Origin: Caballeronia zhejiangensis
GTDB lineage: Bacteria > Pseudomonadota > Gammaproteobacteria > Burkholderiales > Burkholderiaceae
Assembly: GCF_000698575.1 (NCBI RefSeq)
Contig: NZ_JFHD01000031.1
Span: 1 to 64,000, forward strand
Length of the DNA: 64,000 bases
Reading direction: 5' to 3'
The translations under genes were made by a program, and so were the position numbers. Every line of letters begins with the position of its first letter. Position 1 is the first letter of the stretch. Below, in pieces: positions 33,699 through 42,350 of this stretch. The notes under the pieces are model-generated. The model worked only from the letters and a program-made list of their open reading frames with translations. It had not been told where the DNA came from and did no database searches.

Positions 33699-34577
33699 TC
33701 ATTGCTGCACGCCCCAGCGGCGCACGGTCACGCGCTCGATCGTATCGAAGACGAGATGCTCCACAGCAAGGCCGATCACGATGACCGCAGCCAGTCCCGC
33801 GAACACGCGGTCCGTGTAAAGCTCGTTGCGGTTCTGGAAGATGTACCAGCCGAGCCCGCCCTTGCCCGAGCTCGCGCCGAACACGAGCTCCGCCGCGATC
33901 AGCGTGCGCCACGCGAAGGCCCAGCCCACGCGCAAGCCCGCGAGAATCGAAGGCAACGCGGCGGGCACCAGAATCAGCATCACATGGCGCATGCCGTTGA
34001 GACCGTAGTTGCGGCCCGTCATGCGCAAGGTCGTCGGCACGGCCTGAAAGCCCGCATACGTGTTGAGCGCGAGCGGCCACAACACCGAATGCACGAGCAC
34101 GAAAAGCAGGCTTCCGGTGCCGAGGCCGAACCACAGCAACGCGAGCGGCAACAGCGCGATGGAAGGCAGCGGATTGAACATCGCGGTGAGCATCGAAAGG
34201 ATGTCGCGGCCGATGCGCGTCGAGACCGCAAGCGATGTCAGCGCGAACGCGAGCGCCGCGCCGAGCGCATAGCCGCGCAGCAGTACCGACATCGAAATGC
34301 CGATCTTCTCGATGAGTTCGCCCGACGCGATGCCCTGCACGAATGCGACGAAGGTCGCGCTGAAAGTGGGCAACAGCAGATCGTTATCGACGGCGCGTGC
34401 GGCGATTTCCCACAACGCGATCAGCACGAGCGCGATGATCGACTTGCGCAGCCACGCACGATCCGCTAGCCGCTTCGACAGCGGCAACGGCGCTTCATGT
34501 TCGACGGCGACGCTCGCGGCAGGCGCGATTTCATACTCGGGCCGCACGGGCGGCACGATCGGATGCGGCGTGCTCAT
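33699..34577 (-). CDS. SsuC/TauC-like ABC transporter permease
   Basis: A 292-residue inner-membrane permease with about six hydrophobic segments after a long hydrophilic N-terminus (1-50). The EAA-type loop is seen around ILVPAALPSILAGLRVGWAF, the usual sequence in nitrate/sulfonate/taurine importers. The ATG at 34577 overlaps the stop of the ATPase gene by four bases, which decides the start. It is the last gene of a four-gene minus-strand cluster (TauD-type dioxygenase, binding protein, ATPase, permease). The substrate is probably a sulfonate or sulfate ester, inferred from the dioxygenase. Confidence 0.9.
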   Translation of the reverse strand: MSTPHPIVPPVRPEYEIAPAASVAVEHEAPLPLSKRLADRAWLRKSIIALVLIALWEIAARAVDNDLLLPTFSATFVAFVQGIASGELIEKIGISMSVLLRGYALGAALAFALTSLAVSTRIGRDILSMLTAMFNPLPSIALLPLALLWFGLGTGSLLFVLVHSVLWPLALNTYAGFQAVPTTLRMTGRNYGLNGMRHVMLILVPAALPSILAGLRVGWAFAWRTLIAAELVFGASSGKGGLGWYIFQNRNELYTDRVFAGLAAVIVIGLAVEHLVFDTIERVTVRRWGVQQ

Positions 34578-35404
34578 TGCGCGCGCTCCTCTTCGAACAA
34601 CAGACGATGAATGCGCGCGACGCTCTGCTGAAACTCGCCGCGACCCAGGCTGTCCTGCGTGTATTGATGACTGTTGAGCTCGGCGCGCACGCGTCCCGGA
34701 TGCGGCGTCAGCAGCAGAATGCGATTGCCGACGATCAGCGCTTCCTCGATCGAGTGCGTGACGAACAACAGCGTGAATCGCTCGTCGCTCCAGAGGCGCA
34801 AGAGCTCTTCCTGCATGCGGCGTCGCGTGAGCGCATCGAGTGCGGCGAAGGGCTCGTCCATCAGCAGCACGCGCGGCTGCATCGCGAGGGCGCGTGCAAT
34901 GGCGACGCGCTGCTTCATGCCGCCCGACAGCGTATGCGGATACGCATCGGCGAATTTGGCGAGACCGACCTTGTCGAGATAATGCAGCGCGCGTTCGCGA
35001 GCTTCGGCGCGGCCGAGCTTGCGCGCGACGCGCAGCGGAAAGGCGACGTTCTGCACGACGGTCTTCCACGGCGGCAACTGATCGAACTCCTGAAACACGA
35101 CGATGCGATCCGCGCCCGGCCCGCGCACACGTTCACCGCCGATTTCGATGCTGCCTCCAACCGGCTCGATGAAGCCCGCAACGGCCTTGAGCAAGGTCGA
35201 CTTGCCGCAGCCCGAAGGCCCGAGCAGCACGAAGCGGTCGGCGCCGTAGACATCGAAGCTGACATCGTGCGTCGCGCGAACGAGCCGCTCCGGCGTGCGG
35301 TATTCGAGCGTGACGTTCTTCGCGCTGAGAAGCTTGCCGCTCGTCGCAGCCTCACGATCGGCTTCGTGCGAATAAAGCGCTTGGGGATTGGCGGCCATGT
35401 TCAT
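34574..35404 (-). CDS. SsuB/TauB-like ABC transporter ATPase
   Basis: A 276-residue ATPase: Walker A GPSGCGKSTL, Q-loop VVFQEFDQLPPW, signature LSGGMKQRVAIARA, Walker B VLLMDEPFAALD and the His switch FVTHSIEEA. The Q-loop and signature match the nitrate/sulfonate/taurine importer class. It starts at ATG 35404, with a second in-frame ATG two codons later; neither has a strong ribosome binding site. It couples to the permease gene downstream by overlap and is separated from the binding-protein gene upstream by 93 bases. Confidence 0.92.
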   Translation of the reverse strand: MNMAANPQALYSHEADREAATSGKLLSAKNVTLEYRTPERLVRATHDVSFDVYGADRFVLLGPSGCGKSTLLKAVAGFIEPVGGSIEIGGERVRGPGADRIVVFQEFDQLPPWKTVVQNVAFPLRVARKLGRAEARERALHYLDKVGLAKFADAYPHTLSGGMKQRVAIARALAMQPRVLLMDEPFAALDALTRRRMQEELLRLWSDERFTLLFVTHSIEEALIVGNRILLLTPHPGRVRAELNSHQYTQDSLGRGEFQQSVARIHRLLFEEERAQ

Positions 35405-35497
35405 CTGCCCGATTGCAAACGATCACGATACCGGCGCGCTGCGCTCGAGCGAACCAATCATTGCGCATATCGAATCCGCAATCGCCGATAAGCGGCG

Positions 35498-36520
35498 TCA
35501 GCTTCCGTCTTTCGTCGCGGGATCGGTAAAGAAGTAATCCTGCCACGACTTCGGCTCGTTCTTGATGACGCCGACGCGATGCATGAACTGCGCGAGCCCG
35601 AACGTGTTTTGCGGCGCGACCTTGAATTGCACCGACGGATCCTTGATCACCTTGATAAGCAAATCGCGGTCGATCTTCGCGTTGTTCACGCGCAGATAAA
35701 TATCGGCGGCTTGTTCCGGATGTTGCGTGATATAGCGCGCGGCATCGGCAAGACCGGCGACAAACGCGCGATACGTCTTCGGATTCTCGTTGCGGAATTT
35801 CTCGGTCGCGTAGAGCACCGTCGCGGAACTGGGGCCGCCGAGCACATCGTATGAATTGAGCACGATATGCGCTTTTGGATTGCCCGCGAGTTCCTGCTGC
35901 TGGAACGGCGGATTGCCGAAGTGCGCGTTGATCTCCGTGCCGCCCGCGATGAGCGCCGCGGCTGCGTCCGGATGCGGCACCGCTTGCGTGAGCTTGTCGA
36001 GGCGGTTGTATTCCTTGTCGCCCCATTGCTTCGCCGCCGCGTATTGCAGGACGCGCGATTGCACCGACACGCCGACTGCCGGCACCGCGATGCGATCCTT
36101 GTCGGTGAAATCGGCGATGGTTTTTACGCGCGGATCGTTCGATACGAGGTAATACGGGAAGTTGCCGAGCGACGCGACGCCCTTCACGTTTTGCCGTCCG
36201 TGCGTGCGGTCCCAGATCGTCAGCAACGGGCCGACGCCCGCCGCGGCGATATCGACCGAGCCGGACAACAGCGCATCGTTGACGCTCGATCCGCCCGACA
36301 GCTTCGCCCAGTCGACCTTGATATCGAGCCCTTCCTTCTTGCCTTCCTGCTCGATGAACTTCTGATCGCGCGCGACATTGAGCAGCAGATACACGACGCC
36401 GAATTGCTCGGCGATGCGCAACGTGCCTTCGGCATGCGCGCTCGCCGACGTGACGCCGATCGCGAGCGAAAGCGCCGCGACGAGCGCGCGTGCGCCGCCC
36501 TTCCCGGTTCGAGAATGCAT
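35498..36520 (-). CDS. Periplasmic sulfonate/taurine-type binding protein
   Basis: A 340-residue exported protein of the SsuA/TauA fold. The signal peptide ends at ASAHA (about residue 30), and the mature part opens GTLRIAEQFGVVYLLLNVAR. GGSSVNDALLSGSVDIAAAG and the hinge GVASLGNFPYYLVSND fit NMT1/SsuA-like binding proteins. GGGG lies eight bases before the ATG at 36520. It lies 29 bases after the TauD-type gene. It probably binds the small organosulfur compound consumed by that enzyme. Confidence 0.9.
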   Translation of the reverse strand: MHSRTGKGGARALVAALSLAIGVTSASAHAEGTLRIAEQFGVVYLLLNVARDQKFIEQEGKKEGLDIKVDWAKLSGGSSVNDALLSGSVDIAAAGVGPLLTIWDRTHGRQNVKGVASLGNFPYYLVSNDPRVKTIADFTDKDRIAVPAVGVSVQSRVLQYAAAKQWGDKEYNRLDKLTQAVPHPDAAAALIAGGTEINAHFGNPPFQQQELAGNPKAHIVLNSYDVLGGPSSATVLYATEKFRNENPKTYRAFVAGLADAARYITQHPEQAADIYLRVNNAKIDRDLLIKVIKDPSVQFKVAPQNTFGLAQFMHRVGVIKNEPKSWQDYFFTDPATKDGS

Positions 36521-36549
36521 CGATGAAACCCCGTAAAAATAGTGGCTTT

Positions 36550-37446
36550 TTAGAAAGGCGCGTCGCCTTCGATGGTCGTGCGATAGAGCTTGCGGCGCTG
36601 ATCGTCGGGCGTGCCGGCGGCGAGATGCATCACCGAGCGGTTGTCCCAGAAGACCATGTCGCGTTCGCGCCATTGATGGCGATAGACGAACTCGCTTTGC
36701 GTGCTATGCGCGAAGAGTTCCGCGAGCAAGGCGCGGCTTTCGTCTTCCGGCAGACCGATGATGCGCGTCGTGAAATGCTCGCTCACGAAGAGCGCGCGAC
36801 GCTTGGTTTCCGGATGCGTCCGCACGATCGGATGCGTCACCGGCTTGACTTGCGCGATCTGCTCCGCCGACAGATTCGGACGCCACGGACTGCGCTTTTG
36901 CAGCTCGCCGTATTTGGCGAGATAGGTGTGTTCGGCGACGCGGCCTTCGACTGCATCGCGCAGATGCGCGGGCAGCGTGTCCCACGCGAGATGCTGATTC
37001 GCGAACAGCGTGTCGCCGCCGGTCGCGGGCAATTCCTGCGCGTGCAGCATCGAGCCGAGACTCGGCTTGTCCTTGTACGAAAGATCGGAATGCCAGAAAT
37101 GACCCGCATCGCCGAGACCGATCGGCTTGCCGTTCTCGACGATGTTCGACACGATCAGCACTTCCGGATGCCCCCCGAGCCCGAACTGATGCAGCACGTG
37201 AATCTGCAGCGGACCGAAGCGCTTGCTGAACGCGACCTGTTCGTCGGGCGTGATGCGCTGATCGCGAAACACGAGAACGTGATGATCCAGATGCGCGCGA
37301 TGGATGCGCGCGAAATCGGCTTGTGACAATGGCTTCGACAGATCGAGCCCGATGACTTCCGCGCCGAGCGGCGCATCGAACGGGCGAATCTCGATGGATT
37401 GATCGGCGGCAGCGTGCTCGGCAATGGAGGCAGTGAGAATCGTCAC
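36550..37446 (-). CDS. TauD/TfdA-family alpha-ketoglutarate dioxygenase
   Basis: A 298-residue Fe(II)/2-oxoglutarate dioxygenase. The metal triad is His119 and Asp121 in HFWHSDLSY and His274 in SVMHLAAG; Arg285, eleven residues after the distal His as in TauD, should bind 2-oxoglutarate. The enzyme oxidises a carbon next to a sulfonate, sulfate ester or ether oxygen so that the group leaves. It heads a gene set with an SsuABC-like importer, so release of sulfite or sulfate for growth is the likely role. The start is a GTG at 37446 without a strong ribosome binding site. TfdA-like activity on aryloxyacids cannot be excluded. Confidence 0.88.
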   Translation of the reverse strand: MTILTASIAEHAAADQSIEIRPFDAPLGAEVIGLDLSKPLSQADFARIHRAHLDHHVLVFRDQRITPDEQVAFSKRFGPLQIHVLHQFGLGGHPEVLIVSNIVENGKPIGLGDAGHFWHSDLSYKDKPSLGSMLHAQELPATGGDTLFANQHLAWDTLPAHLRDAVEGRVAEHTYLAKYGELQKRSPWRPNLSAEQIAQVKPVTHPIVRTHPETKRRALFVSEHFTTRIIGLPEDESRALLAELFAHSTQSEFVYRHQWRERDMVFWDNRSVMHLAAGTPDDQRRKLYRTTIEGDAPF

Positions 37447-37559
37447 GTCGGACTAATGGCAATCGATAGCTTGGGGAAGCGATCAATCTAACGCGCGGCG
37501 ATTCGCGCGGCAACGAAGCATCTGCGATTACGTTATGCGCCTATGAAATAAGGCGCGCT

Positions 37560-38738
37560 TCAGTCGCCGGCGATATCGAACGGCAATTCGACCTGCACCG
37601 GCTCGACGAAGCCGCTTTCGTCGCGCCCGGCGAGCGCGCTGACGCGTACGCCGAGCAGACGGATGCGGCGATCGAGCACGATGCGCTTCAGGCATTCGGT
37701 CGCGGCGCGGCGAATCTCGACGGGATCGGCGGTCGCGACGGGCACGGTCAGATCGCGCGTCACGGTGCGGAAGTCGTCGAAGCGCAGCTTGATGCCGACC
37801 GTGCGCCCGACGTAGCCCTTGCGCTGCAAGTCTTCGGCGACGCGCGTGCACAGCCCCGTGAACTCGGCGGAAAGCGTCGCGCGATCCTGCTTCGGATGAA
37901 AGTCCCGCTCGAAGGTCGTCTCGCGGCTCATCGACTTGGGCGTCGAAGTGACGACGACAGGCCGCTCGTCCTGCCCCTGCGCGATGCGCGCGAGCCACGC
38001 GGCGTACGTGTGGCCGAAATGCGTCTGCAGGAAACCGGGATCGGCGGCGGCGATATCGCCCACGGTCACGATGCCGAGCGCCGCGAGCTTCTCGTTCGCC
38101 TTCGGTCCGATGCCGTTCACCTTGCGCGCGGCGAGCGGCCAGATGCGCGTTGGCAGATCGTCCATCGTGAGGATGGTGAGACCGTCGGGCTTGTCGAGCT
38201 CGGAGCCGATCTTCGCGAGCAGCTTGTTCGGCGCGATGCAGATCGAGCAGGTGAGGCCCGTCGCGTCGTGCACGGCGTCCTTCATGCGCTGGCCGATCTC
38301 CGCGGATTCGCCGGGTAGATCGCTGACATCGATATAAATTTCGTCGATGCCGCGATTCTCGATCTGCGTGGTGAACGTCGCGACGGCCGCCTTGAAAAGC
38401 CGCGAATAATGGCGATAGGACTCGAAATCGGTCGGCAGAAGAATTGCGTCGGGCGCGAGCTGGGCGGCTTTCATCATGCCCATCGCGGAAAAGACGCCGA
38501 ACTTGCGCGCCTCGTAGGTAGACGTGGTGACGACGCCGCGACCCGCGTAATCGCGCAGACGCTTGAAGCGGCGCGTGCCGTCGGGCAACGTTTCAGGCGT
38601 GGCGCTGCGCCCGCCGCCGACCACGACGGGCATGCCGCGCAATTCCGGATAACGCAGAAGTTCGACCGACGCGAAGAAGGCGTCCATGTCGAGATGCGCG
38701 ATGCGGCGCGGTGCGGATGTGGAGGACAGCGCGTCCAT
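37560..38738 (-). CDS. dinB: DNA polymerase IV (Y-family)
   Basis: A 392-residue error-prone translesion polymerase. Catalytic residues are Asp17 in LDMDAFFASVE and Asp132-Glu133 in RGIDEIYIDV; YEARKFGVFSAMG is the finger motif. Compared with E. coli DinB there is a longer loop between GG and the finger (about residues 41-70), which I believe is common in Burkholderiaceae. The C-terminus ends with a beta-clamp motif, QVELPF. A near-perfect LexA box lies 29 bases upstream of the ATG, so expression should be induced by DNA damage. It is monocistronic. Confidence 0.95.
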   Translation of the reverse strand: MDALSSTSAPRRIAHLDMDAFFASVELLRYPELRGMPVVVGGGRSATPETLPDGTRRFKRLRDYAGRGVVTTSTYEARKFGVFSAMGMMKAAQLAPDAILLPTDFESYRHYSRLFKAAVATFTTQIENRGIDEIYIDVSDLPGESAEIGQRMKDAVHDATGLTCSICIAPNKLLAKIGSELDKPDGLTILTMDDLPTRIWPLAARKVNGIGPKANEKLAALGIVTVGDIAAADPGFLQTHFGHTYAAWLARIAQGQDERPVVVTSTPKSMSRETTFERDFHPKQDRATLSAEFTGLCTRVAEDLQRKGYVGRTVGIKLRFDDFRTVTRDLTVPVATADPVEIRRAATECLKRIVLDRRIRLLGVRVSALAGRDESGFVEPVQVELPFDIAGD

Positions 38739-38767
38739 CGCGGCGACGAGAGCAGAAAAATGGCTTA

Positions 38768-38783
38768 CTGTACATCCATACAG
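38768..38783. promoter_or_regulatory. LexA (SOS) box of dinB
   Basis: CTGT-ACATCCAT-ACAG matches the proteobacterial LexA consensus CTGT-N8-ACAG exactly, and flanking bases (TA before) also fit. It lies 29 bases upstream of the dinB start codon, where LexA would cover the promoter. Confidence 0.85.
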
Positions 38784-38820
38784 GTGTTCGCGCTAGAGGC
38801 CGCCCGTCGCGATGGCCGGC

Positions 38821-39186
38821 TCATTCCGGCGTGCGCTTTTCCGCGAGTGCGCGGCGGCAATCGTCGAAAACCTGCCGCACGACATCCGATTGATAGTTGA
38901 GGTCTTCGCTATCGAGAATTTCCTCGACGGCGTCGCGGGCCCAGTCGGCTTCGAGCATCGCGCAATGCTGCGTGGCGATGTCGCGGGCGATGGCCGCGAG
39001 CTTCGCGACCGTCAGCCAGTCCGCGAGCCGCTGATGACGGTCGAGCCACTTGTGCGCGGCCTGTACGTGAAACGAGGCCGCCGGCCAGTCGCCATTGAGG
39101 TAATACGCGCCGAGACTGCCGCATGTGAGCCAGCACAGCAACTCGACGCGGTCGCGGGCACTGAGGGTACGAGACACATCGTTCAT
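38821..39186 (-). CDS. Uncharacterised 121-residue protein
   Basis: A soluble, mostly helical protein that begins MNDVSRTLSARDRVELLCWL and ends LAEKRTPE. It has two segments with regular hydrophobic spacing (RVELLCWLTCGSLGAYYL and WLTVAKLAAIARDIATQHCA) but no export signal or recognised domain. AAGG lies five bases before the ATG at 39186, which I prefer to a GTG four codons upstream. It lies 38 bases upstream of the LexA box of dinB on the same strand, so it could be read through into dinB, but it has its own spacing. I do not recognise the family. Confidence 0.65.
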   Translation of the reverse strand: MNDVSRTLSARDRVELLCWLTCGSLGAYYLNGDWPAASFHVQAAHKWLDRHQRLADWLTVAKLAAIARDIATQHCAMLEADWARDAVEEILDSEDLNYQSDVVRQVFDDCRRALAEKRTPE

Positions 39187-39465
39187 GGCGGCCTTCACGA
39201 GAGACGATCGACGAATGCGAACAGCGCACAGTTCCGTATGAAACCCCTATTAAAACAAGATAGCACGGGATGGTGCGGCGCGGCAGTGCCTTCCCGCAGC
39301 GTGATCCGCGTCACGGTGCGTTGGCGAACGCTTCGTCATGCGAAGAGCAGCATCGCGCATGCCGCGAGTCGCTGCTTCGCGCTCTCATTCGCTGCTAATT
39401 CAGCGCGCATAACCTGCTTTCGTCGGCCCCACTCATCGGCCTGCATTCAACGACGGGAGCACATC

Positions 39466-39660
39466 ATGTTTGAACGTCTCACTCACTCCATCGACCATCT
39501 CTTTTCGATCCGCACCGCGCAGGAAGCCCGCGACGACTATCTCGCATCGTCGAGCGATCTCGCGGATCTCGAACGGCGCATGCGTCAGATCGAAACGCAG
39601 GATCACGACTACAGCATGTATTTTTGCGGCGCGCTCGGCCGTCGATACGACGAGCATTGA
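39466..39660 (+). CDS. DUF3563 family small protein
   Basis: A 64-residue protein matching the DUF3563 pattern: SARTAQEARDDYLA-like sequence (here FSIRTAQEARDDYLASS), then SDLADLERRMRQIE. Such proteins are common small cytosolic proteins in beta-proteobacteria with no known role. GGGAG lies six bases before the ATG. It is transcribed alone, and the response regulator gene on the other strand ends 24 bases beyond it. The 279-base gap upstream (39187-39465) shows no further gene. Confidence 0.85.
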   Translation: MFERLTHSIDHLFSIRTAQEARDDYLASSSDLADLERRMRQIETQDHDYSMYFCGALGRRYDEH

Positions 39661-39684
39661 CCCGCGCCGCCGATGTCGCGCGCG

Positions 39685-40368
39685 CTATTTCGTTTCCTCG
39701 CGGCCGGCCTGGCCGAGCATCACCGTCCAGCCGAGGCCGCGCACGTTGCGGATCACGCCCGCGCCGAATTTCTTGCGCACCGAATGGATCAGCACGTCGA
39801 CCGCGTTGCTCTCCACTTCCTTGCCCCAGCCGTAGAGACGGTCTTCGAGTTGATCGCGCGAGAAGATCGTGCCGGGACGTTCGAGCAGCGCGTGCATCAG
39901 CGCGAATTCACGCGCGGACAGCACGCCCGACGTCTCTCCGCACGTAAGCGTACGCTGATCGAGATTGAGGCAGAGCGAATCGTCGCCGAGGCGCGAGACC
40001 GCGTAGCCCGCCTTGCGGCGCAGCACCGCGCGGATGCGCGCCAGCAGTTCGGGCATGTCGAAGGGCTTGAGCAGATAGTCGTCGGCGCCGAGATCGAGGC
40101 CCTGGACGCGTGTGTCGAGATCGTCGCGCGCGGTGAGGATCAGCACCGGCGTCGCGTTGCCGGACGTGCGCGCCTGCCGCAAGAGTTCGATGCCCGTCAT
40201 GCCCGGCAAGCCGAGATCGAGCAGCACGACGGTGTACTCGGCCGCGTTGATCGCCTCGCGGCCCGCGTTGCCGTCGCGGACCCAGTCGACGGCGTAATCG
40301 GCGTCCTTGAGCGCACGCATCAGGCTCGTGCCGATCTGCACGTCGTCTTCGATCAGAAGAATTCGCAT
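39685..40368 (-). CDS. OmpR-family response regulator (QseB/PmrA-like)
   Basis: A 227-residue regulator: receiver (1-120) with acidic pocket EDD near residue 8, phospho-acceptor Asp51 in VVLLDLGLPGMTG and Lys in LLKPFDMPELLARI; winged-helix DNA-binding domain (about 130-222) ending VRKKFGAGVIRNVRGLGWTV. The ATG at 40368 gives the classic MRILLIEDDVQIG start. It lies downstream of the cognate sensor kinase gene on the same strand. The QseBC/PmrAB group responds to metals, lipid-A stress or host signals, but the stimulus here is unknown. Confidence 0.92.
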   Translation of the reverse strand: MRILLIEDDVQIGTSLMRALKDADYAVDWVRDGNAGREAINAAEYTVVLLDLGLPGMTGIELLRQARTSGNATPVLILTARDDLDTRVQGLDLGADDYLLKPFDMPELLARIRAVLRRKAGYAVSRLGDDSLCLNLDQRTLTCGETSGVLSAREFALMHALLERPGTIFSRDQLEDRLYGWGKEVESNAVDVLIHSVRKKFGAGVIRNVRGLGWTVMLGQAGREETK

Positions 40369-40545
40369 GTTCCACCCCGCGTCCCGCGAGAATGGCGCGC
40401 GCCACGCGCCCGGAATGCGGCCCGAAGGATCTGGGAAAACGGAAAACGCACGACCGGTCATTTTGAGTGTTCTACTGACCGGCGACGATCGCTTCGCGCC
40501 ACGCAGCGAATGCATTGTAATCGGCGGAAAACAGCGCGCAAAACA

Positions 40546-41895
40546 CTAAAGGTTCAACGCGGGCGATGGCACGCTTTCGCTCGCCTCCTCGACCGGAAAA
40601 CCGATCGAAGCGACGATGCCCGAGCGCCCGTCGCTGCGATTTTTGAGCGTCACGTCGCCGCCGTAACGCGCGGCAATCGCCTTCACGATCGACAGCCCCA
40701 GCCCGCTGCCCTCGATGTCCGGATTCGCGCGGAAAAAGCGGTCGAACACGCGCGGCAGCAACGCTTCGTCGATGCCCGGCCCCGTGTCGACGACATCGAT
40801 CCAGACCATGTCGCCATCGCGCCGCGTGCGCAGGTCGATGGTGCCGCCATCGGGCGTATAGCGCACCGCGTTCGACACGAGATTCTTCACCGCCATGCCG
40901 ATGTCGGTTTCCACCGCGCGCACGTGCGCGTTCACCATTTCCTCCGCGCCGATATCCATGCCGCGCGACAAGGCGATCGGCAGCACGTCGGCGACGGCGG
41001 CCGTCACCACGTCCGCGATGTTCACGCGCGCGAGCGGCGCGCCGTTCATCGGCGCATCGGCGCGCGCCATCCGCAAGAGTTGCGTAATCAGCTTGCCGCT
41101 GCGCGCGATGCCCTTGCGCAACTCCTGAAAGCGCTCCTGATTGCCGGGATAGATATGCGGCGCGAGATTGTCGGCCTGAAGCTGCAGCGCGGTGAGCGGC
41201 GTGCGCAATTCGTGCGCGGCATCGGCGATGAACTTGCGCTCCTTCTCGATCGATGTCGCGAGGCGCTCGATCATCGTGTTGATCGAATGGATGAAGGGCG
41301 CGATTTCCGTGGGCACGCCGACGGTCGGCAGCGGCTGCAGATGACCCATGTCGATGGCGCGGACTTCCTCGCCCAGCTCGTTCAACTGACGCAGCGAGCG
41401 CCGCACGACGAGCGCGACCGCGATCCACACGAGCGGCAAAAGCACCGCGATCGGCCAGAGCGTTTGCGTCGCGGCTTCCTGCGTGATTTCGCGCCGGATC
41501 GACGAGCGCTGCGCGACCTGGATCGTCATCGTCGGCTCCTGGCGCGTGAACATGCGCCAATGCTCGCCGTTGACGTCGACGCCGGAAAAACCCGGCTGCG
41601 CGTCGCGCGGAAAGTGCAGCGACGGGTCGGTCGTGCGGAAAGGCAGCGCCTCGCCCGGCTTCCACACCACGGCGACGACGTCGCGCTCGTCCTGGGTGCC
41701 GCGTGCGGGATTTTTCGGCAGGCTGTCGGCGAGTCCGTCGCGCAGACGCGCCGCCACTTGTTCGAGCCGCATGTCGAGCAGCGCGCTCATGCCGGTCTTG
41801 CTCAACTGATACGAACTCACGCCCTGCACGACGCCGATCACGCTGACGAGCAGCCCGAGCGCGAGCACCAGCTGATTCTTCAGTGATTTGATCAT
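40546..41895 (-). CDS. Sensor histidine kinase (QseC-like)
   Basis: A 449-residue membrane sensor: transmembrane helix at about 8-28, a periplasmic domain of about 115 residues, a second helix near 143-165, then HAMP, HisKA (IADAAHELRTPLTALQLQAD) and HATPase (NLVSNAVRYTPDGG, VDTGPGID, GSGLGLSIVKAI). It is the partner of the response regulator encoded 177 bases downstream, in the QseC gene order reversed (kinase first). The start at 41895 gives MIKSLKNQLVLALGLLVSV; earlier in-frame codons lack a ribosome binding site. Confidence 0.92.
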   Translation of the reverse strand: MIKSLKNQLVLALGLLVSVIGVVQGVSSYQLSKTGMSALLDMRLEQVAARLRDGLADSLPKNPARGTQDERDVVAVVWKPGEALPFRTTDPSLHFPRDAQPGFSGVDVNGEHWRMFTRQEPTMTIQVAQRSSIRREITQEAATQTLWPIAVLLPLVWIAVALVVRRSLRQLNELGEEVRAIDMGHLQPLPTVGVPTEIAPFIHSINTMIERLATSIEKERKFIADAAHELRTPLTALQLQADNLAPHIYPGNQERFQELRKGIARSGKLITQLLRMARADAPMNGAPLARVNIADVVTAAVADVLPIALSRGMDIGAEEMVNAHVRAVETDIGMAVKNLVSNAVRYTPDGGTIDLRTRRDGDMVWIDVVDTGPGIDEALLPRVFDRFFRANPDIEGSGLGLSIVKAIAARYGGDVTLKNRSDGRSGIVASIGFPVEEASESVPSPALNL

Positions 41896-42015
41896 GCGAG
41901 TCCGCCGCTTCGGAAGGGAACGGGGCAAAGCTGCAGCCCGTTCGATTTTAGGCGACATTCCCGGGGATTTAGGTCTGAAAGACGACATGTGCGTGGCAGA
42001 TGCGCGTAAGCGCGG

Positions 42016-42049
42016 AAAAAAATGCGCCGGTCCGAATCACGGCCGGCGC
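42016..42049 (-). terminator. Strong orphan intrinsic terminator (minus strand)
   Basis: Read on the minus strand, GCGCCGG (42049-42043) pairs with CCGGCGC (42030-42024), extended by a C-G and a G.U pair, around an eight-base loop. After one base the stem is followed by seven T (42022-42016). This is a textbook intrinsic terminator, but no minus-strand gene lies between it and the far side of the efflux pump gene. Confidence 0.75.
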
Positions 42050-42300
42050 CAAGGGCTGAGGAGAATACGTGAAACGGGCCGCCGGATTGCTCGGGGAAGC
42101 ATGCTGCCCGTCCACGTACAGAAGGTAGGCCCGAAGAATTAGCGTTGAATGAGCGCGCAAATGCGCATCGAGCAGCGATTCGCGCGGCGGGATAACATTG
42201 CATCCGGCGCTTTCTCATCGGCGACATTGCTTCGGCTGCAAGGAATCCGCAAGCCGGGGCGTCGCCGCCGCATCTTCATTTTTCGAGCATGGCCCGTTCG
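42050..42300 (-). ncRNA. Candidate small RNA ending at the orphan terminator
   Basis: The terminator at 42016-42049 needs a transcript from the right on the minus strand. The stretch up to about 42300 contains no convincing minus-strand protein gene: the longer frames read through the terminator and look like shadows. A small regulatory RNA is the simplest explanation. The 5' end is not visible; the interval given is only the plausible extent. Confidence 0.4.
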
Positions 42301-42350
42301 CGCGCATGGTTGTCTCGTACGCGCGGCGGGCGATATGCCTTCCTGCCCGC

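Larger units (their letters stand above)
41896..42350. other. Intergenic region with an orphan terminator
   Basis: This 455-base gap separates the minus-strand kinase gene from the plus-strand efflux pump gene. Besides the two expected promoters it holds a strong minus-strand terminator at 42016-42049 with no gene upstream of it, which suggests a small RNA (separate entries). A tiny 19-codon frame (42069-42128) is preceded by a good GAGGAG but has no other support. Confidence 0.5.

Noticed and set aside
42069-42128. 19-codon plus-strand frame with GAGGAG before a GTG
   Set aside because: The ribosome binding site is good, but the peptide is short, composed of common high-GC codons and lies just beyond the minus-strand terminator. 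I have no support for translation.
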